From a virus: 47,387 nt of DNA. The stretch spans positions 1-47,387 of the IMG/VR virus record IMGVR_UViG_3300014497_000012, one strand, 5' to 3'. Position numbers and translations under genes: made by a program. Below the pieces are notes generated by a model. That model was not told the origin of the DNA. It made no database searches and saw only the letters and a list, made by a program, of their open reading frames with translations. Below are positions 20,827 to 28,259 of this stretch, piece by piece; the first letter of the stretch is position 1, and each line of letters opens with the position of its first letter.

Positions 20827-21471
20827 TTAAGCTGCTTTCAGTTTTTTTGATCTTGAAGGTTTTGCTTCTTCGTTTTCAATTCCGGCTTCAGCTTCAATGT
20901 CAATTGCATTTCCTGTGTTTTCAGGGAACATGGTTGTTTGTGGGTTTTCTGCCACTTTTCCTTCCATGTACAGTTCCACTTCATTCATGAATCTGAAAAC
21001 ACCTTTGTTCAGGTATTCAGCATAAACATACCCATCGTCAAAGTTATCCATATTGATCATTGGTGACAAGTTAATAACTTTTCCGCTTTTCAATACTTTC
21101 CGGCCTACCAGAACCACATGTCTTTGTTCAGATTTTTCCTTTACATGGATACCTGTCACTTTGAAACCATCCAGGCTGGCATCCTTCAAAGCCTTTTCTT
21201 TTTTAAAATATTCATTGTTAAAATCTTTTGAAGATCTGAATTCAGTTTCAATCAGAAGATGTGGCACCAACAAACGCAAAGCAATGAACATATCTTCATG
21301 TGGTGTTTTTGGTGGGTTTTTGGCTGAAGGTGTGATGATGACTTCATTGCTGGCCATTGTCAGGACTTCATCATAAAGGATTTCCATTGAAAAATCACCT
21401 TTTTTCCCAGCTTTCACTTTTGCTGTTTTTAATACGTTTTCAACGTTTACTTCTTTTACCTCGTTAGACAT
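20827..21471 (-). CDS. Hypothetical protein in the recombination block, 214 aa
   Basis: Family not recognised. The core (about 55-175) is mixed alpha/beta with a helix (DMFIALRLLVPHLLIETEF) and strands. The C-terminus is acidic, then Lys-rich (RSKKLKAA), like an accessory protein that contacts DNA or a partner. It lies between a RecE-like nuclease block and the primosomal gene, where many phages keep an annealing or ssDNA-binding protein. I see no RecT or Erf signature, so this remains open. Confidence 0.65.
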   Translation of the reverse strand: MSNEVKEVNVENVLKTAKVKAGKKGDFSMEILYDEVLTMASNEVIITPSAKNPPKTPHEDMFIALRLLVPHLLIETEFRSSKDFNNEYFKKEKALKDASLDGFKVTGIHVKEKSEQRHVVLVGRKVLKSGKVINLSPMINMDNFDDGYVYAEYLNKGVFRFMNEVELYMEGKVAENPQTTMFPENTGNAIDIEAEAGIENEEAKPSRSKKLKAA

Positions 21472-21501
21472 ACTTTTAAAATTTAATTGTGAATTGATTT
21501 A

Positions 21502-22146
21502 TTATTTGATTGTTTTGAAATTTAATATTTGATCCATAAGATCCATTCCAGCATACAGGATCCGCTGGTTCAATAATTTGATGTCTTCATCAGTTAACCT
21601 GGATATAAGTTCAGATCTTCCACTGTAAACACCTGTTGCAATTGCTGAACACACAGCCAGCCTTTCTTCATAAACATTTTTAATCCCATCAAAAATGTCA
21701 ATCTGGTCTTTTGGTTTTGTCGGCTTAATTTCAGCCGTTTTAAAGGACTTTAATTTCAAAGTGATGTCGTTACCTGATTTACTGGACATATTTGAACTGT
21801 GGTCAGCTGATAGTGGTACATCCATCAGTAAAGGGTTGTTTAACATTACATCCTTTTCTTTTTTCATCTGGATATTCCTTAAACGGATAAATTCAAGTAT
21901 CTGGATGGCCATCTTTTCTGTGGCCTGGAACGGCTTCACACTTAAATACACACCATGTTTTTCTGGTGATGACCTGATGAAACCCATTTTAGTCAGTGCC
22001 GTTCCCATTGATCCACTGACACGGTGTTCCGTAGCCAGTCCATCCATTGAAAATTTATCACCTTTTCTGATTTTCAAAGTGACATCCTGAAGGAAACCTT
22101 TCACCTTCAGGACTGTCACTGGTCTGATTTGATACTTTCTTTCCAT
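21502..22146 (-). CDS. Hypothetical protein in the recombination block, 214 aa
   Basis: Family not recognised. The first 70 residues look like a small DNA-binding unit (HRVSGSMGTALTKMGFI). A low-complexity Ser/Asn/Lys-rich linker follows (about 110-145), then a helical C-terminal domain. The start lies ten bases after the RecE-like nuclease gene. A recombination or replication partner role is inferred from position only. Confidence 0.65.
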   Translation of the reverse strand: MERKYQIRPVTVLKVKGFLQDVTLKIRKGDKFSMDGLATEHRVSGSMGTALTKMGFIRSSPEKHGVYLSVKPFQATEKMAIQILEFIRLRNIQMKKEKDVMLNNPLLMDVPLSADHSSNMSSKSGNDITLKLKSFKTAEIKPTKPKDQIDIFDGIKNVYEERLAVCSAIATGVYSGRSELISRLTDEDIKLLNQRILYAGMDLMDQILNFKTIK

Positions 22147-22156
22147 TGCTGGCTGG

Positions 22157-23302
22157 TTAATCGTTCAGGTCAATTGGATTTAACAGCTTATGTGACCAGG
22201 ATGGCTGTTTCATTTTGATGATCCCGTGGTGGCCTTCTTCAGCTAAACTTTCATAACCTGGATAAAGGTTTTTATCAATACATTCCTTCGCTGTGTCCAG
22301 TGCATATCTGTATTTATGCTTTCCGTTCTGAAGATCTTCAGGTGACCACCAGAAGACAGCTGGCTGGTATGGTGCCACGGTTTGAACCATGATCATGATG
22401 GTGGCATTGAATTTCTGTTTGGTCACATTGCTGATCACTTCCTGATACATGCCTTCAGATAGTTCATAACTGAAACGGGCTGTATCTGACATGAACTTTT
22501 CAGCAGTTGGTGAAGCTGTGCTTTTTACAGAAATGATGGCATTCACACCAATATTTTCTTTGATATTGAAGGCATCCGGTCTGACCTTCACACGGATACC
22601 GGTTTCTTCATCCACACCATAGAAGGAAGTTTCCACCATTGCACCTTTCATGATCTTTGGAATGATGCCACGGCCATAGGTTCTGTAATTACGTTCCACT
22701 ATATCAATGATGATTTTGTGATCTTCCTGGATCATCATGAATTTGCAGTTGTCTTTTTGTTCCTGGATATAATCCTTCATTTCAGTCAACTTCATGGAAT
22801 CGAAATTGAACACCCGTTTGTCACGGTTCAGTTTCTGGTAAAACTCACAAAGCCTTTTGCAGCCTTCTTTTGAAGCCAGGCTGGCCTTTGGTTCCACTTT
22901 TACTTTTTTGAACAGCTTTGGTTCCAGGAAGGCCATGTGAATAAAGGTTCCCAGTTCAAAATGTTTTTTATCTTTTTGGAATAATCTGGAACGATCATTC
23001 AAATAGAAAAAGAAGTTTGCCGGATTTTTCAATACTTCCTTCAGTCCAGAAGAAGGAAGGTGTTTTGATGCCAGGTAACTGGACATTTTATCCCTTTTAA
23101 CCTGGCCATTTTTTGAAAGTTTCCTGACAGTGATCTTCGTTGCCGGCTTATCTTCATTTTCCGTGATGAAGTCAATCATTTCAAAAATTTCAGGATATTC
23201 AGTCATAGGTGTTGGCATAACCAAACCAATTGAAGCGTTTTGAAGAAGTGATGGATCCATGTCCATCACTTCATCCATAAATGGGTTTACTCTGCTGCTC
23301 AT
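22157..23302 (-). CDS. RecE-like PD-(D/E)XK exonuclease (DUF3799-like), 381 aa
   Basis: Family hallmarks are LGTFIHMAFLEP (His122), VETSFYG (Glu224), VKVRPDAF (Asp243) and IISVKST (Lys260). RecE-type enzymes degrade one strand of duplex DNA from ends to feed recombination. Where RecE has D-x-K, this protein reads S258-V-K260, so one metal-binding acid appears replaced; Glu224 could compensate. It overlaps the upstream small gene by one base and shares its transcript, which is consistent with an exonuclease and ssDNA-binding pair. Confidence 0.75.
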   Translation of the reverse strand: MSSRVNPFMDEVMDMDPSLLQNASIGLVMPTPMTEYPEIFEMIDFITENEDKPATKITVRKLSKNGQVKRDKMSSYLASKHLPSSGLKEVLKNPANFFFYLNDRSRLFQKDKKHFELGTFIHMAFLEPKLFKKVKVEPKASLASKEGCKRLCEFYQKLNRDKRVFNFDSMKLTEMKDYIQEQKDNCKFMMIQEDHKIIIDIVERNYRTYGRGIIPKIMKGAMVETSFYGVDEETGIRVKVRPDAFNIKENIGVNAIISVKSTASPTAEKFMSDTARFSYELSEGMYQEVISNVTKQKFNATIMIMVQTVAPYQPAVFWWSPEDLQNGKHKYRYALDTAKECIDKNLYPGYESLAEEGHHGIIKMKQPSWSHKLLNPIDLND

Positions 23303-23751
23303 TACCCTAGATTTAAAGTTTTAACAGTAAAAATGTTTGTGGATCCCTGTGAAGTGCTATTCTTTTTCTTTCCTTCAAAGGTGATTTCCAGTGGTGTTCC
23401 TTTTGCCAGACCACGGACTGAATCAACCAGCACCATCTGACCAGCAATGAAAGTTTCTGTTTTACTCATAAATCCAGCACAGATCACTTTTTCACCTTCT
23501 TCATTTGGAACTTCTTTCAGTCCCATAAAAAAACATCTGATCGGTTCACCAGCCACCCAGTCTTCCTGTTTTTTGTACTTGATTGTAAGGGACATTCCAG
23601 TGACAGCACTTTCAAGTTTTCCCAGTGCTTCTGTGTTTGGCATTACCAATGTTACATCAGTCATGTCTTCTGTTTTTGCTTTTTGATTTTCCATTTTGTT
23701 ACTTTTTTGTGATTGATTTGGGTATTTGTTATTAAAATCTTTTGTATACAT
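23302..23751 (-). CDS. Small recombination-associated protein, possibly ssDNA-binding, 149 aa
   Basis: ATG at 23751 gives 149 residues; an alternative ATG at 23694 (MENQKAKTED) gives 130 and follows an A-rich stretch. The body is beta-rich and ends GTPLEITFEGKKKN followed by a final strand. That ending is shared by small phage proteins found beside RecE-like nucleases. An OB-type ssDNA-binding role is likely but not proven. A 10-codon leader peptide ends nine bases before the first ATG. Confidence 0.65.
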   Translation of the reverse strand: MYTKDFNNKYPNQSQKSNKMENQKAKTEDMTDVTLVMPNTEALGKLESAVTGMSLTIKYKKQEDWVAGEPIRCFFMGLKEVPNEEGEKVICAGFMSKTETFIAGQMVLVDSVRGLAKGTPLEITFEGKKKNSTSQGSTNIFTVKTLNLG

Positions 23752-23760
23752 TTGTGACTT

Positions 23761-23793
23761 CTACAACAGGAAGGTCATTCTGACTAACCTCAT
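23761..23793 (-). CDS. Putative 10-codon leader peptide
   Basis: ATG at 23791-23793 is followed by ten codons (MRLVRMTFLL) and TAG at 23761-23763. One base upstream sits the leader motif that otherwise precedes only real gene starts. The stop lies nine bases before ATG 23751. Translation of this peptide could control the gene that follows; a decayed gene is the alternative. Confidence 0.5.
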   Translation of the reverse strand: MRLVRMTFLL

Positions 23794-23794
23794 T

Positions 23795-23811
23795 GTAAGA
23801 TTTATAAGTTC
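23795..23811 (-). promoter_or_regulatory. Conserved leader motif before the 10-codon peptide
   Basis: Minus strand reads GAACTTATAAATCTTAC, one base before ATG 23793; it overlaps the stop codon of the 89-aa gene. No promoter is visible. Confidence 0.7.
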
Positions 23812-24079
23812 AGGAGAGGGATGAAGACAGGATGTTTTCATCCTTTTCTGTTTTATCGGCCTGGACAAAGAATCTGACAGCAGTCACAAAATCTAAATTA
23901 TTGGCAATGGATCCTTCAAAGGTGATCACCGGATTTTCAATTCCAGAAAGGGATTGTTCCCTGTACTTTTTCACCTGTTCAGCCAGTTGATGTGGGTATC
24001 TGAATTTTATCCATTCGTGAACAGATTGCTGTTCAGCTGATGGAAGGACATTTCCCATTTCATTGTTTAAATGAATCAT
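23810..24079 (-). CDS. Hypothetical protein, 89 aa
   Basis: Family not recognised. It is helical in the first 50 residues (SVHEWIKFRYPHQLAEQVKK), with a strand-helix end and a Ser-rich tail. It is the first gene after the strong promoter at 24104-24134, so it heads the recombination-replication transcript. That position suits an early regulator or a replication helper. Confidence 0.7.
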   Translation of the reverse strand: MIHLNNEMGNVLPSAEQQSVHEWIKFRYPHQLAEQVKKYREQSLSGIENPVITFEGSIANNLDFVTAVRFFVQADKTEKDENILSSSLS

Positions 24080-24083
24080 GATA

Positions 24084-24099
24084 GTAAGATTTATTGTTC
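24084..24099 (-). promoter_or_regulatory. Conserved leader motif before the 89-aa gene
   Basis: Minus strand reads GAACAATAAATCTTAC, four bases before ATG 24079; identical to the copy at 3912-3927. Confidence 0.8.
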
Positions 24100-24103
24100 A
24101 CAT

Positions 24104-24134
24104 CAAAAGTATAAATAAAAATTTATATTCCAAA
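24104..24134 (-). promoter_or_regulatory. Bacteroidota-type promoter, exact consensus
   Basis: TTTG (24131-24134), a 19-base spacer and TACTTTTG (24104-24111) on the minus strand. It sits between the lysis-block terminator and the recombination-replication genes and is probably an early or middle promoter. Confidence 0.88.
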
Positions 24135-24155
24135 TAAATTTCAAAATAAAAAAAA

Positions 24156-24176
24156 GGGTTGCCTGTGAAGCAACCC
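24156..24176 (-). terminator. Rho-independent terminator after the lysis block
   Basis: Stem GGGTTGC / GCAACCC with a seven-base loop, followed on the minus strand by a run of eight T. It closes the structural-lysis transcript. Confidence 0.9.
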
Positions 24177-24200
24177 CTAATTTATACAGTATGGCTTTAA

Positions 24201-24713
24201 TTACCATAACCCTTTGATTTTCATTAAAACCCCAGCACCGATAATTAAGGCTAGGGAAACAATTATCCATGTTTTATTTCCACTGGCTTTCTTTTCTTCA
24301 ACCAGCTGTTCATTTTTTTCTTCAATCCTGCCTTTTTGAACGTTTAAACTATCTCTGGCCTTCTTCAGTTCATGATTTAGAAGAAAAATCTTTGCCGTGT
24401 CTTCAATTTTGATGGTGTCAGGTGTACATTCAATGGAAGGTGGGCATTTTACATGTCTGTCTGGTGCCCTGACCTTTGTGCCATCCGGACACGGAATGGA
24501 ATCCCCTGGAAGATAAATGGTCTGTCCTGGAATGGTGTCACGTTTACCAGGAAGAAACACAGTTTTAACTGGAAATTTATCTGTACACAATTTCGCAAGT
24601 TCAGCAGGGTTTTCATTGAAAAATTTGGAAGACCTGGCCAGTTTTTTATTGTATGATGAACAGGATGCAAAAAGCATGGCCAGGCACATCAGAAGTAAAC
24701 AGTTTTTGATCAT
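24201..24713 (-). CDS. Lipoprotein with C-terminal membrane span, candidate unimolecular spanin, 170 aa
   Basis: The signal ends in a lipobox (LFASC, Cys18), so the N-terminus should be lipid-anchored, by default in the outer membrane. Residues about 148-166 (TWIIVSLALIIGAGVLMKI) form a C-terminal inner-membrane span. A coiled-coil helix (about 110-145) lies between. This both-membranes topology is that of one-piece spanins such as T1 gp11, which fuse the membranes in the last lysis step. It overlaps the holin-like gene by four bases in the amidase operon. Confidence 0.75.
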   Translation of the reverse strand: MIKNCLLLMCLAMLFASCSSYNKKLARSSKFFNENPAELAKLCTDKFPVKTVFLPGKRDTIPGQTIYLPGDSIPCPDGTKVRAPDRHVKCPPSIECTPDTIKIEDTAKIFLLNHELKKARDSLNVQKGRIEEKNEQLVEEKKASGNKTWIIVSLALIIGAGVLMKIKGLW

Positions 24714-25012
24714 GATGATGGATTTTTAGGTTCTGAAATGATGGTTGTGGTGGTGGTGCCTGAATTTTCAGGTGTCTGTAATACTGTTTCATTTGTGCCT
24801 TTTTTATCCCGTGTGGCGTTGCTGCCTAAAAGATAACCGATCCCACCGGAAACCGCTGTTGACAGCCAGAAGATCAGTGCTGTGTCTGCAATCCTTTCAG
24901 CTGTTTTAATAGGCATGTAAATGATCAGGAAGATGGTCAGGATCATTCCAAAAAAGCACAGTCCGGAAATAAACCAGAACACATGGAAAAAATGATTATT
25001 ACCTTTTTCCAT
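24710..25012 (-). CDS. Holin-like membrane protein, 100 aa
   Basis: Two membrane spans (about 8-31 and 44-63) are followed by a charged, Thr/Ser/Asn-rich tail. The size and two-span profile fit class II holins, which open the inner membrane to release the amidase. It starts at the amidase stop (shared base) and overlaps the spanin start, so the order is amidase, holin-like, spanin. The two larger membrane proteins upstream are rival holin candidates. Confidence 0.6.
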   Translation of the reverse strand: MEKGNNHFFHVFWFISGLCFFGMILTIFLIIYMPIKTAERIADTALIFWLSTAVSGGIGYLLGSNATRDKKGTNETVLQTPENSGTTTTTIISEPKNPSS

Positions 25013-25689
25013 TACTTCAGGTATTTATTGGACACCCATCCTTTTGTTCCTGTTTCGCAAATAAAGACTTCTGACCAGTTATCTTTTTTCGTTAACACAT
25101 TTACTTCACTTCCTTTTAAAAGTGTTCCGGTGACAGGGAAATCAACACCAGCGCCTGATCTAACATTCAGAACATCAGCGGTGACTTTCAATTTCTCCAC
25201 ACCAAACACTGATTGTCTTAATTCAGCCATTGGAAAGTGTTTCCCTGGATCAATCTTTCTTCCAGGTGATATGTCTGAATGTCCCAGGATTTCAGTCAGC
25301 TTGTATTCCTTCACCAGTGCCTTTGCCACTTCAGTCAAAACATCCAGCTGGATCTGTGTGTATGGCTGGGATCCGTTGTTCTGTAATTCAATACCAATGG
25401 AATGACTGTTCAAACCACTGATCCCTTTCCAGTAAGATTGACCAGCGTGCCAGGCTACGGTGTCAAAGGGAACCAGCTGAACCACCTTCCCTTCCCTGGA
25501 AATATGAAGGTGTGCTGAAACCTGTGAAACCTCGCTGGCCATCCAGCTGATAGCACCTTCAGCAGTGGATGAAGCATCATAATGAATGACCAGGAATTTA
25601 TGGAATAGTTTTCCACCCGTGTTTGGGCTTTTTCTGAATGGAACCGGTGTTCCGTTGTCCAGGGACAAAATGTGTGAAATTGATTTCAT
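25012..25689 (-). CDS. N-acetylmuramoyl-L-alanine amidase endolysin with SH3 domain, 225 aa
   Basis: An Amidase_2 domain spans about 15-160. Zinc ligands are His36 (VIHYDAS), His137 (GHSDISPGRK) and Asp147 (IDPGK), the spacing of AmiD-type enzymes. A bacterial SH3 domain (about 168-225: VTADVLNVRSGAG to GWVSNKYL) binds the wall. The enzyme cuts the bond between muramic acid and the stem peptide. There is no signal peptide, so release depends on a holin. First gene of the amidase, holin-like, spanin run. Confidence 0.92.
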   Translation of the reverse strand: MKSISHILSLDNGTPVPFRKSPNTGGKLFHKFLVIHYDASSTAEGAISWMASEVSQVSAHLHISREGKVVQLVPFDTVAWHAGQSYWKGISGLNSHSIGIELQNNGSQPYTQIQLDVLTEVAKALVKEYKLTEILGHSDISPGRKIDPGKHFPMAELRQSVFGVEKLKVTADVLNVRSGAGVDFPVTGTLLKGSEVNVLTKKDNWSEVFICETGTKGWVSNKYLK

Positions 25690-25714
25690 TTTTCGTGATT
25701 TTCTTTACAGTTAT

Positions 25715-25729
25715 GTGAATTTATTCACA
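25715..25729. promoter_or_regulatory. Dyad and perfect DnaA-box sequence in the lysis gap
   Basis: GTGAAT-TT-ATTCAC (25715-25728) is a perfect inverted repeat, and its right half reads TTATTCACA (25721-25729) on the plus strand, matching the DnaA box TTATNCACA. It lies in the 119-base gap before the amidase gene. No strong promoter is present. It may be an operator or a DnaA-like binding site. Confidence 0.5.
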
Positions 25730-25808
25730 GTAAAGGTACACACAAACCAGAAATAAAAAAGGTGATCACATTTCTGCAACCACCCCAGTTCAAAAGACCA
25801 TTTAAGAC

Positions 25809-26213
25809 TTATCTGTCCCCTTTTATATAGGATCTTAATTTTTCATAGAAAGTCAAAGTAAAACCAATTTCACGGTATAGGATAAAAATACAAAGTGGAA
25901 AGAAAATTGAAAAGATTGTCCAGGGAAAGATCTGTTTGATCACCTGGCCATTCCATAGGTTGTTCATCATGACAAACATGGCCAGCATGGATCCAGCGAA
26001 CAATCCCACTGAAGCACGGTAAAAGGCTGACCTGAATGATCGTTTGAAAAGCCTTAATCTAGCCGATAAACTTTTATTCAGGATCCTGGAAGTTTTCACA
26101 GACCTAGCATCTTTACAGATGGTGACTTCCATTAACAGCAGGGATAAAATTCCCCATTCAAACAATCCAATTAAATTGGCAAACCATAAAGTTACAAGTG
26201 ATAAATCATTCAT
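25809..26213 (-). CDS. Multi-span membrane protein, 134 aa
   Basis: Three membrane spans are likely (about 8-28, 66-84 and 94-114), with a strongly basic loop between the first and second (RILNKSLSARLRLFKRSF). It overlaps the upstream membrane protein by eight bases. Its place before the amidase and its profile make a holin, anti-holin or lysis-timing role plausible. I do not recognise the family. Confidence 0.65.
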   Translation of the reverse strand: MNDLSLVTLWFANLIGLFEWGILSLLLMEVTICKDARSVKTSRILNKSLSARLRLFKRSFRSAFYRASVGLFAGSMLAMFVMMNNLWNGQVIKQIFPWTIFSIFFPLCIFILYREIGFTLTFYEKLRSYIKGDR

Positions 26214-26568
26214 CTTCTTTTTTGTTTTTCTGACCTTTTACTAATTGGTTTGATAAGAAAGGCAATAAATCTGTCATCATCCAATCTGAAGCCGGTCTAT
26301 GCAAAAAGGCCATTGCCATAATTACAAACGGGTAAAATTTATTTAATAATTCGTTTTCCTGAAGAAATCCACTGACCATCATGCACACAAACAAGGCCAC
26401 AATGCTTTTTGGAAGGAATTTTTTGAAACTGGTGTTTTCGTTTTTTAAGATCTGATAACTTTCTTGAGCCACCACCCCAAACAACACACAAAAAAAGAAG
26501 ATAGCTATTCTTTGATTTTCAATTAGAAGTTGGATAAGGTCTTTCTTACTCATTAGGTGGTTATTCAT
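26206..26568 (-). CDS. Multi-span membrane protein, possible holin, 120 aa
   Basis: Two to three spans are visible (about 21-38, 53-70 and 78-92), with a basic, charged C-terminal tail (KGQKNKKEDE). The start could be the second Met (MSKKDL). The charged tail and location at the head of the lysis block resemble phage holins. It follows the terminator at 26617-26646. No clear promoter is seen, so read-through from the structural transcript may supply it. Confidence 0.65.
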   Translation of the reverse strand: MNNHLMSKKDLIQLLIENQRIAIFFFCVLFGVVAQESYQILKNENTSFKKFLPKSIVALFVCMMVSGFLQENELLNKFYPFVIMAMAFLHRPASDWMMTDLLPFLSNQLVKGQKNKKEDE

Positions 26569-26616
26569 CTAGGTTAAAAACCTTAAATATTTTGGCATAA
26601 ATATAAGTAAAAAGAA

Positions 26617-26646
26617 AACGCCACTCCAAATTGCTGGAATGACGTT
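26617..26646 (-). terminator. Rho-independent terminator after the 195-aa structural gene
   Basis: A twelve-base-pair stem with a six-base loop. Two positions pair only as G-U in the minus-strand RNA and would be mismatched in plus-strand RNA, which fixes the direction. TTTCTTTTT follows. Confidence 0.88.
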
Positions 26647-26671
26647 CTTTAATACAAGTACCATGAAAATT

Positions 26672-27259
26672 TTAAATTGTTTCAACAATCGGGTTGTCCA
26701 CAGCTTCTTCAGTGAACTTGTTTTTCCAGGTCAGTGTTCCATTAATTGCAACAACTTCGTCTGTTCCTCTGGCCAGAACAACATCCATTGTAAGTGTTGC
26801 ACGTTGGATGCCTGAATTCCCACCGAATAAAAGACCACCGTGAATTCCATACCAGAATTTAACAATGGATCCACATTCTGAAGCCCTTTGGAATGCAAGG
26901 TTTTCTGGTGTGATTTCATCAATAGTGAAATTCAAAGTGTGATCTTTCCTGATCACTTTTGATCTTTGGTTTGATAGTTCTTTGGTCACTGCTGCTGGTG
27001 CTGGTTTATCAGCTATCACAGTCAAAGGTCTGATCAAATCACCAACTGGTGTGGTGTTCGTTGGCGCATTTGGGACAACGTTGGTTTCTGATAAACGCTT
27101 TCCCCATTCAATTGGATCAGCAACATCTGTGAAATCAGCTGCTGAAGGTTTAGCAATGTAGATTTTGTTAATTTCAGAAGCCACTGAATTTGGGTTGCAG
27201 TTATCGAAGGCAACAACTGGAAGATCTGTTGAACAATCAACTGGGCAAATTGGATCCAT
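26672..27259 (-). CDS. Virion structural protein, candidate major tail (tube) protein, 195 aa
   Basis: A Cys/Pro-rich start leads into a beta-rich domain with long strands (residues 100-185, including ATLTMDVVLARGTDEVVAIN). It has its own promoter element and one of the strongest terminators, as expected for an abundant virion protein. No tail tube gene is evident between the capsid and the tape measure, where one usually lies, so this displaced gene is my candidate. A decoration protein is the alternative. Confidence 0.5.
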   Translation of the reverse strand: MDPICPVDCSTDLPVVAFDNCNPNSVASEINKIYIAKPSAADFTDVADPIEWGKRLSETNVVPNAPTNTTPVGDLIRPLTVIADKPAPAAVTKELSNQRSKVIRKDHTLNFTIDEITPENLAFQRASECGSIVKFWYGIHGGLLFGGNSGIQRATLTMDVVLARGTDEVVAINGTLTWKNKFTEEAVDNPIVETI

Positions 27260-27289
27260 AATTTTAAGTTAAAAAAGTAAATAGTTAGA

Positions 27290-27297
27290 CAAATATA
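27290..27297 (-). promoter_or_regulatory. Bacteroidota-type promoter, -7 element, for the 195-aa gene
   Basis: TATATTTG on the minus strand, 30 bases before ATG 27259, in a 121-base AT-rich gap. No clear TTTG at the -33 position. Confidence 0.6.
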
Positions 27298-27380
27298 AAT
27301 TATAATTCTTATTAATCATTAAAGCATTAATGGCTCTAGAATCAAGCAATGCAGTAAAAAACCTTTTTTTAGCCTAAACT

Positions 27381-28247
27381 TTAAGGTAAAATTGTTGCTG
27401 GATCACTAAAGGTGTCACCGTAAAACCTACCACCTACATCAAAGGCTTTGGTGTACAGATCGAAGTCAATAGCTTCAACTTCTGCGTAAGTTCTGCCAGA
27501 TACAGTCAAATCTTCTATGTATGTTCTATACAATACCATTGACCATCCTTTGTGAATTGTAAATGATCCGTAAGCGGTTTCATTACCTACATAAAACAGC
27601 CGGCCTAAAGGATTGACAGGTGAACCAGTTACACCCGTGAATCCACTGGAAGTAAATTTATTTCCAGTGGTGTTATACCACGGTGCCAGTCCAGGTGATC
27701 TTTTTCCACCCAACCATCTTGACGGTGTTGCACCATCAGGTGTGTTGGCCAGTGCATTTGCATTGTAGTAATAATTACTAGTGTTTTGCATAAAATATGC
27801 AAACGCTGACGTTGTTGTGTCGGCTAAACGTGTGTTTCTAAGCCAGTGTGACATATAAAATTTATGGCCATTATTACCAGCTATGTAATCTCTGATTTTT
27901 AAGGGCATTTCTATCTGTAAATATTGGCTTGCCACATCATTAACCTTAGACATGACGACATGTAGTCCCTTTTTTGCAGTCCTTTCTACTTTCATGCCAG
28001 AAGCAGCATATCCGGTTAGTTTATAAATAGGTTTTACTCCCGTTTCGTCACTGCCGGTCATTATTGCGGATGTATCTTTTGCAATATTATTTAAAGCGTA
28101 ATCCCCAGAAGTGGGTGAATTTTCAATCCCTAATCTTGAAGCATCAAGCAACACCAAACTTCCAGGTGACAAAAGTGAATCTGGGTATAATACAGGTAAT
28201 GTTTGGTCTGTTGCTGCAACTTGCAGTTTAATCATTTTTCCGTTCAT
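27381..28247 (-). CDS. Putative tail fibre/receptor-binding protein, 288 aa
   Basis: Family not recognised. It is rich in Gly, Thr, Asn, Tyr and Ser, with no charged coiled coils, which is typical of surface-exposed tail proteins. The second half (about 115-270) has a lectin-like strand pattern, including GWSMVLYRTYIEDLTVSGRT. It lies directly after the SGNH-esterase fibre. Codon use looks more AT-rich than in neighbouring structural genes, consistent with exchange of host-range genes. Confidence 0.6.
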   Translation of the reverse strand: MNGKMIKLQVAATDQTLPVLYPDSLLSPGSLVLLDASRLGIENSPTSGDYALNNIAKDTSAIMTGSDETGVKPIYKLTGYAASGMKVERTAKKGLHVVMSKVNDVASQYLQIEMPLKIRDYIAGNNGHKFYMSHWLRNTRLADTTTSAFAYFMQNTSNYYYNANALANTPDGATPSRWLGGKRSPGLAPWYNTTGNKFTSSGFTGVTGSPVNPLGRLFYVGNETAYGSFTIHKGWSMVLYRTYIEDLTVSGRTYAEVEAIDFDLYTKAFDVGGRFYGDTFSDPATILP

Positions 28248-28259
28248 GTTGTTTTTGTT

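Noticed and set aside
20827-21471. 214-aa protein as a RecT-like annealase
   Set aside because: Position is suitable but I see no RecT, Erf or Sak sequence pattern.
27298-27380. A/T-rich inverted repeats in the gap after the 288-aa gene as a terminator
   Set aside because: The possible stems are short or have long loops, and I could not define one with a T-run in the right place.
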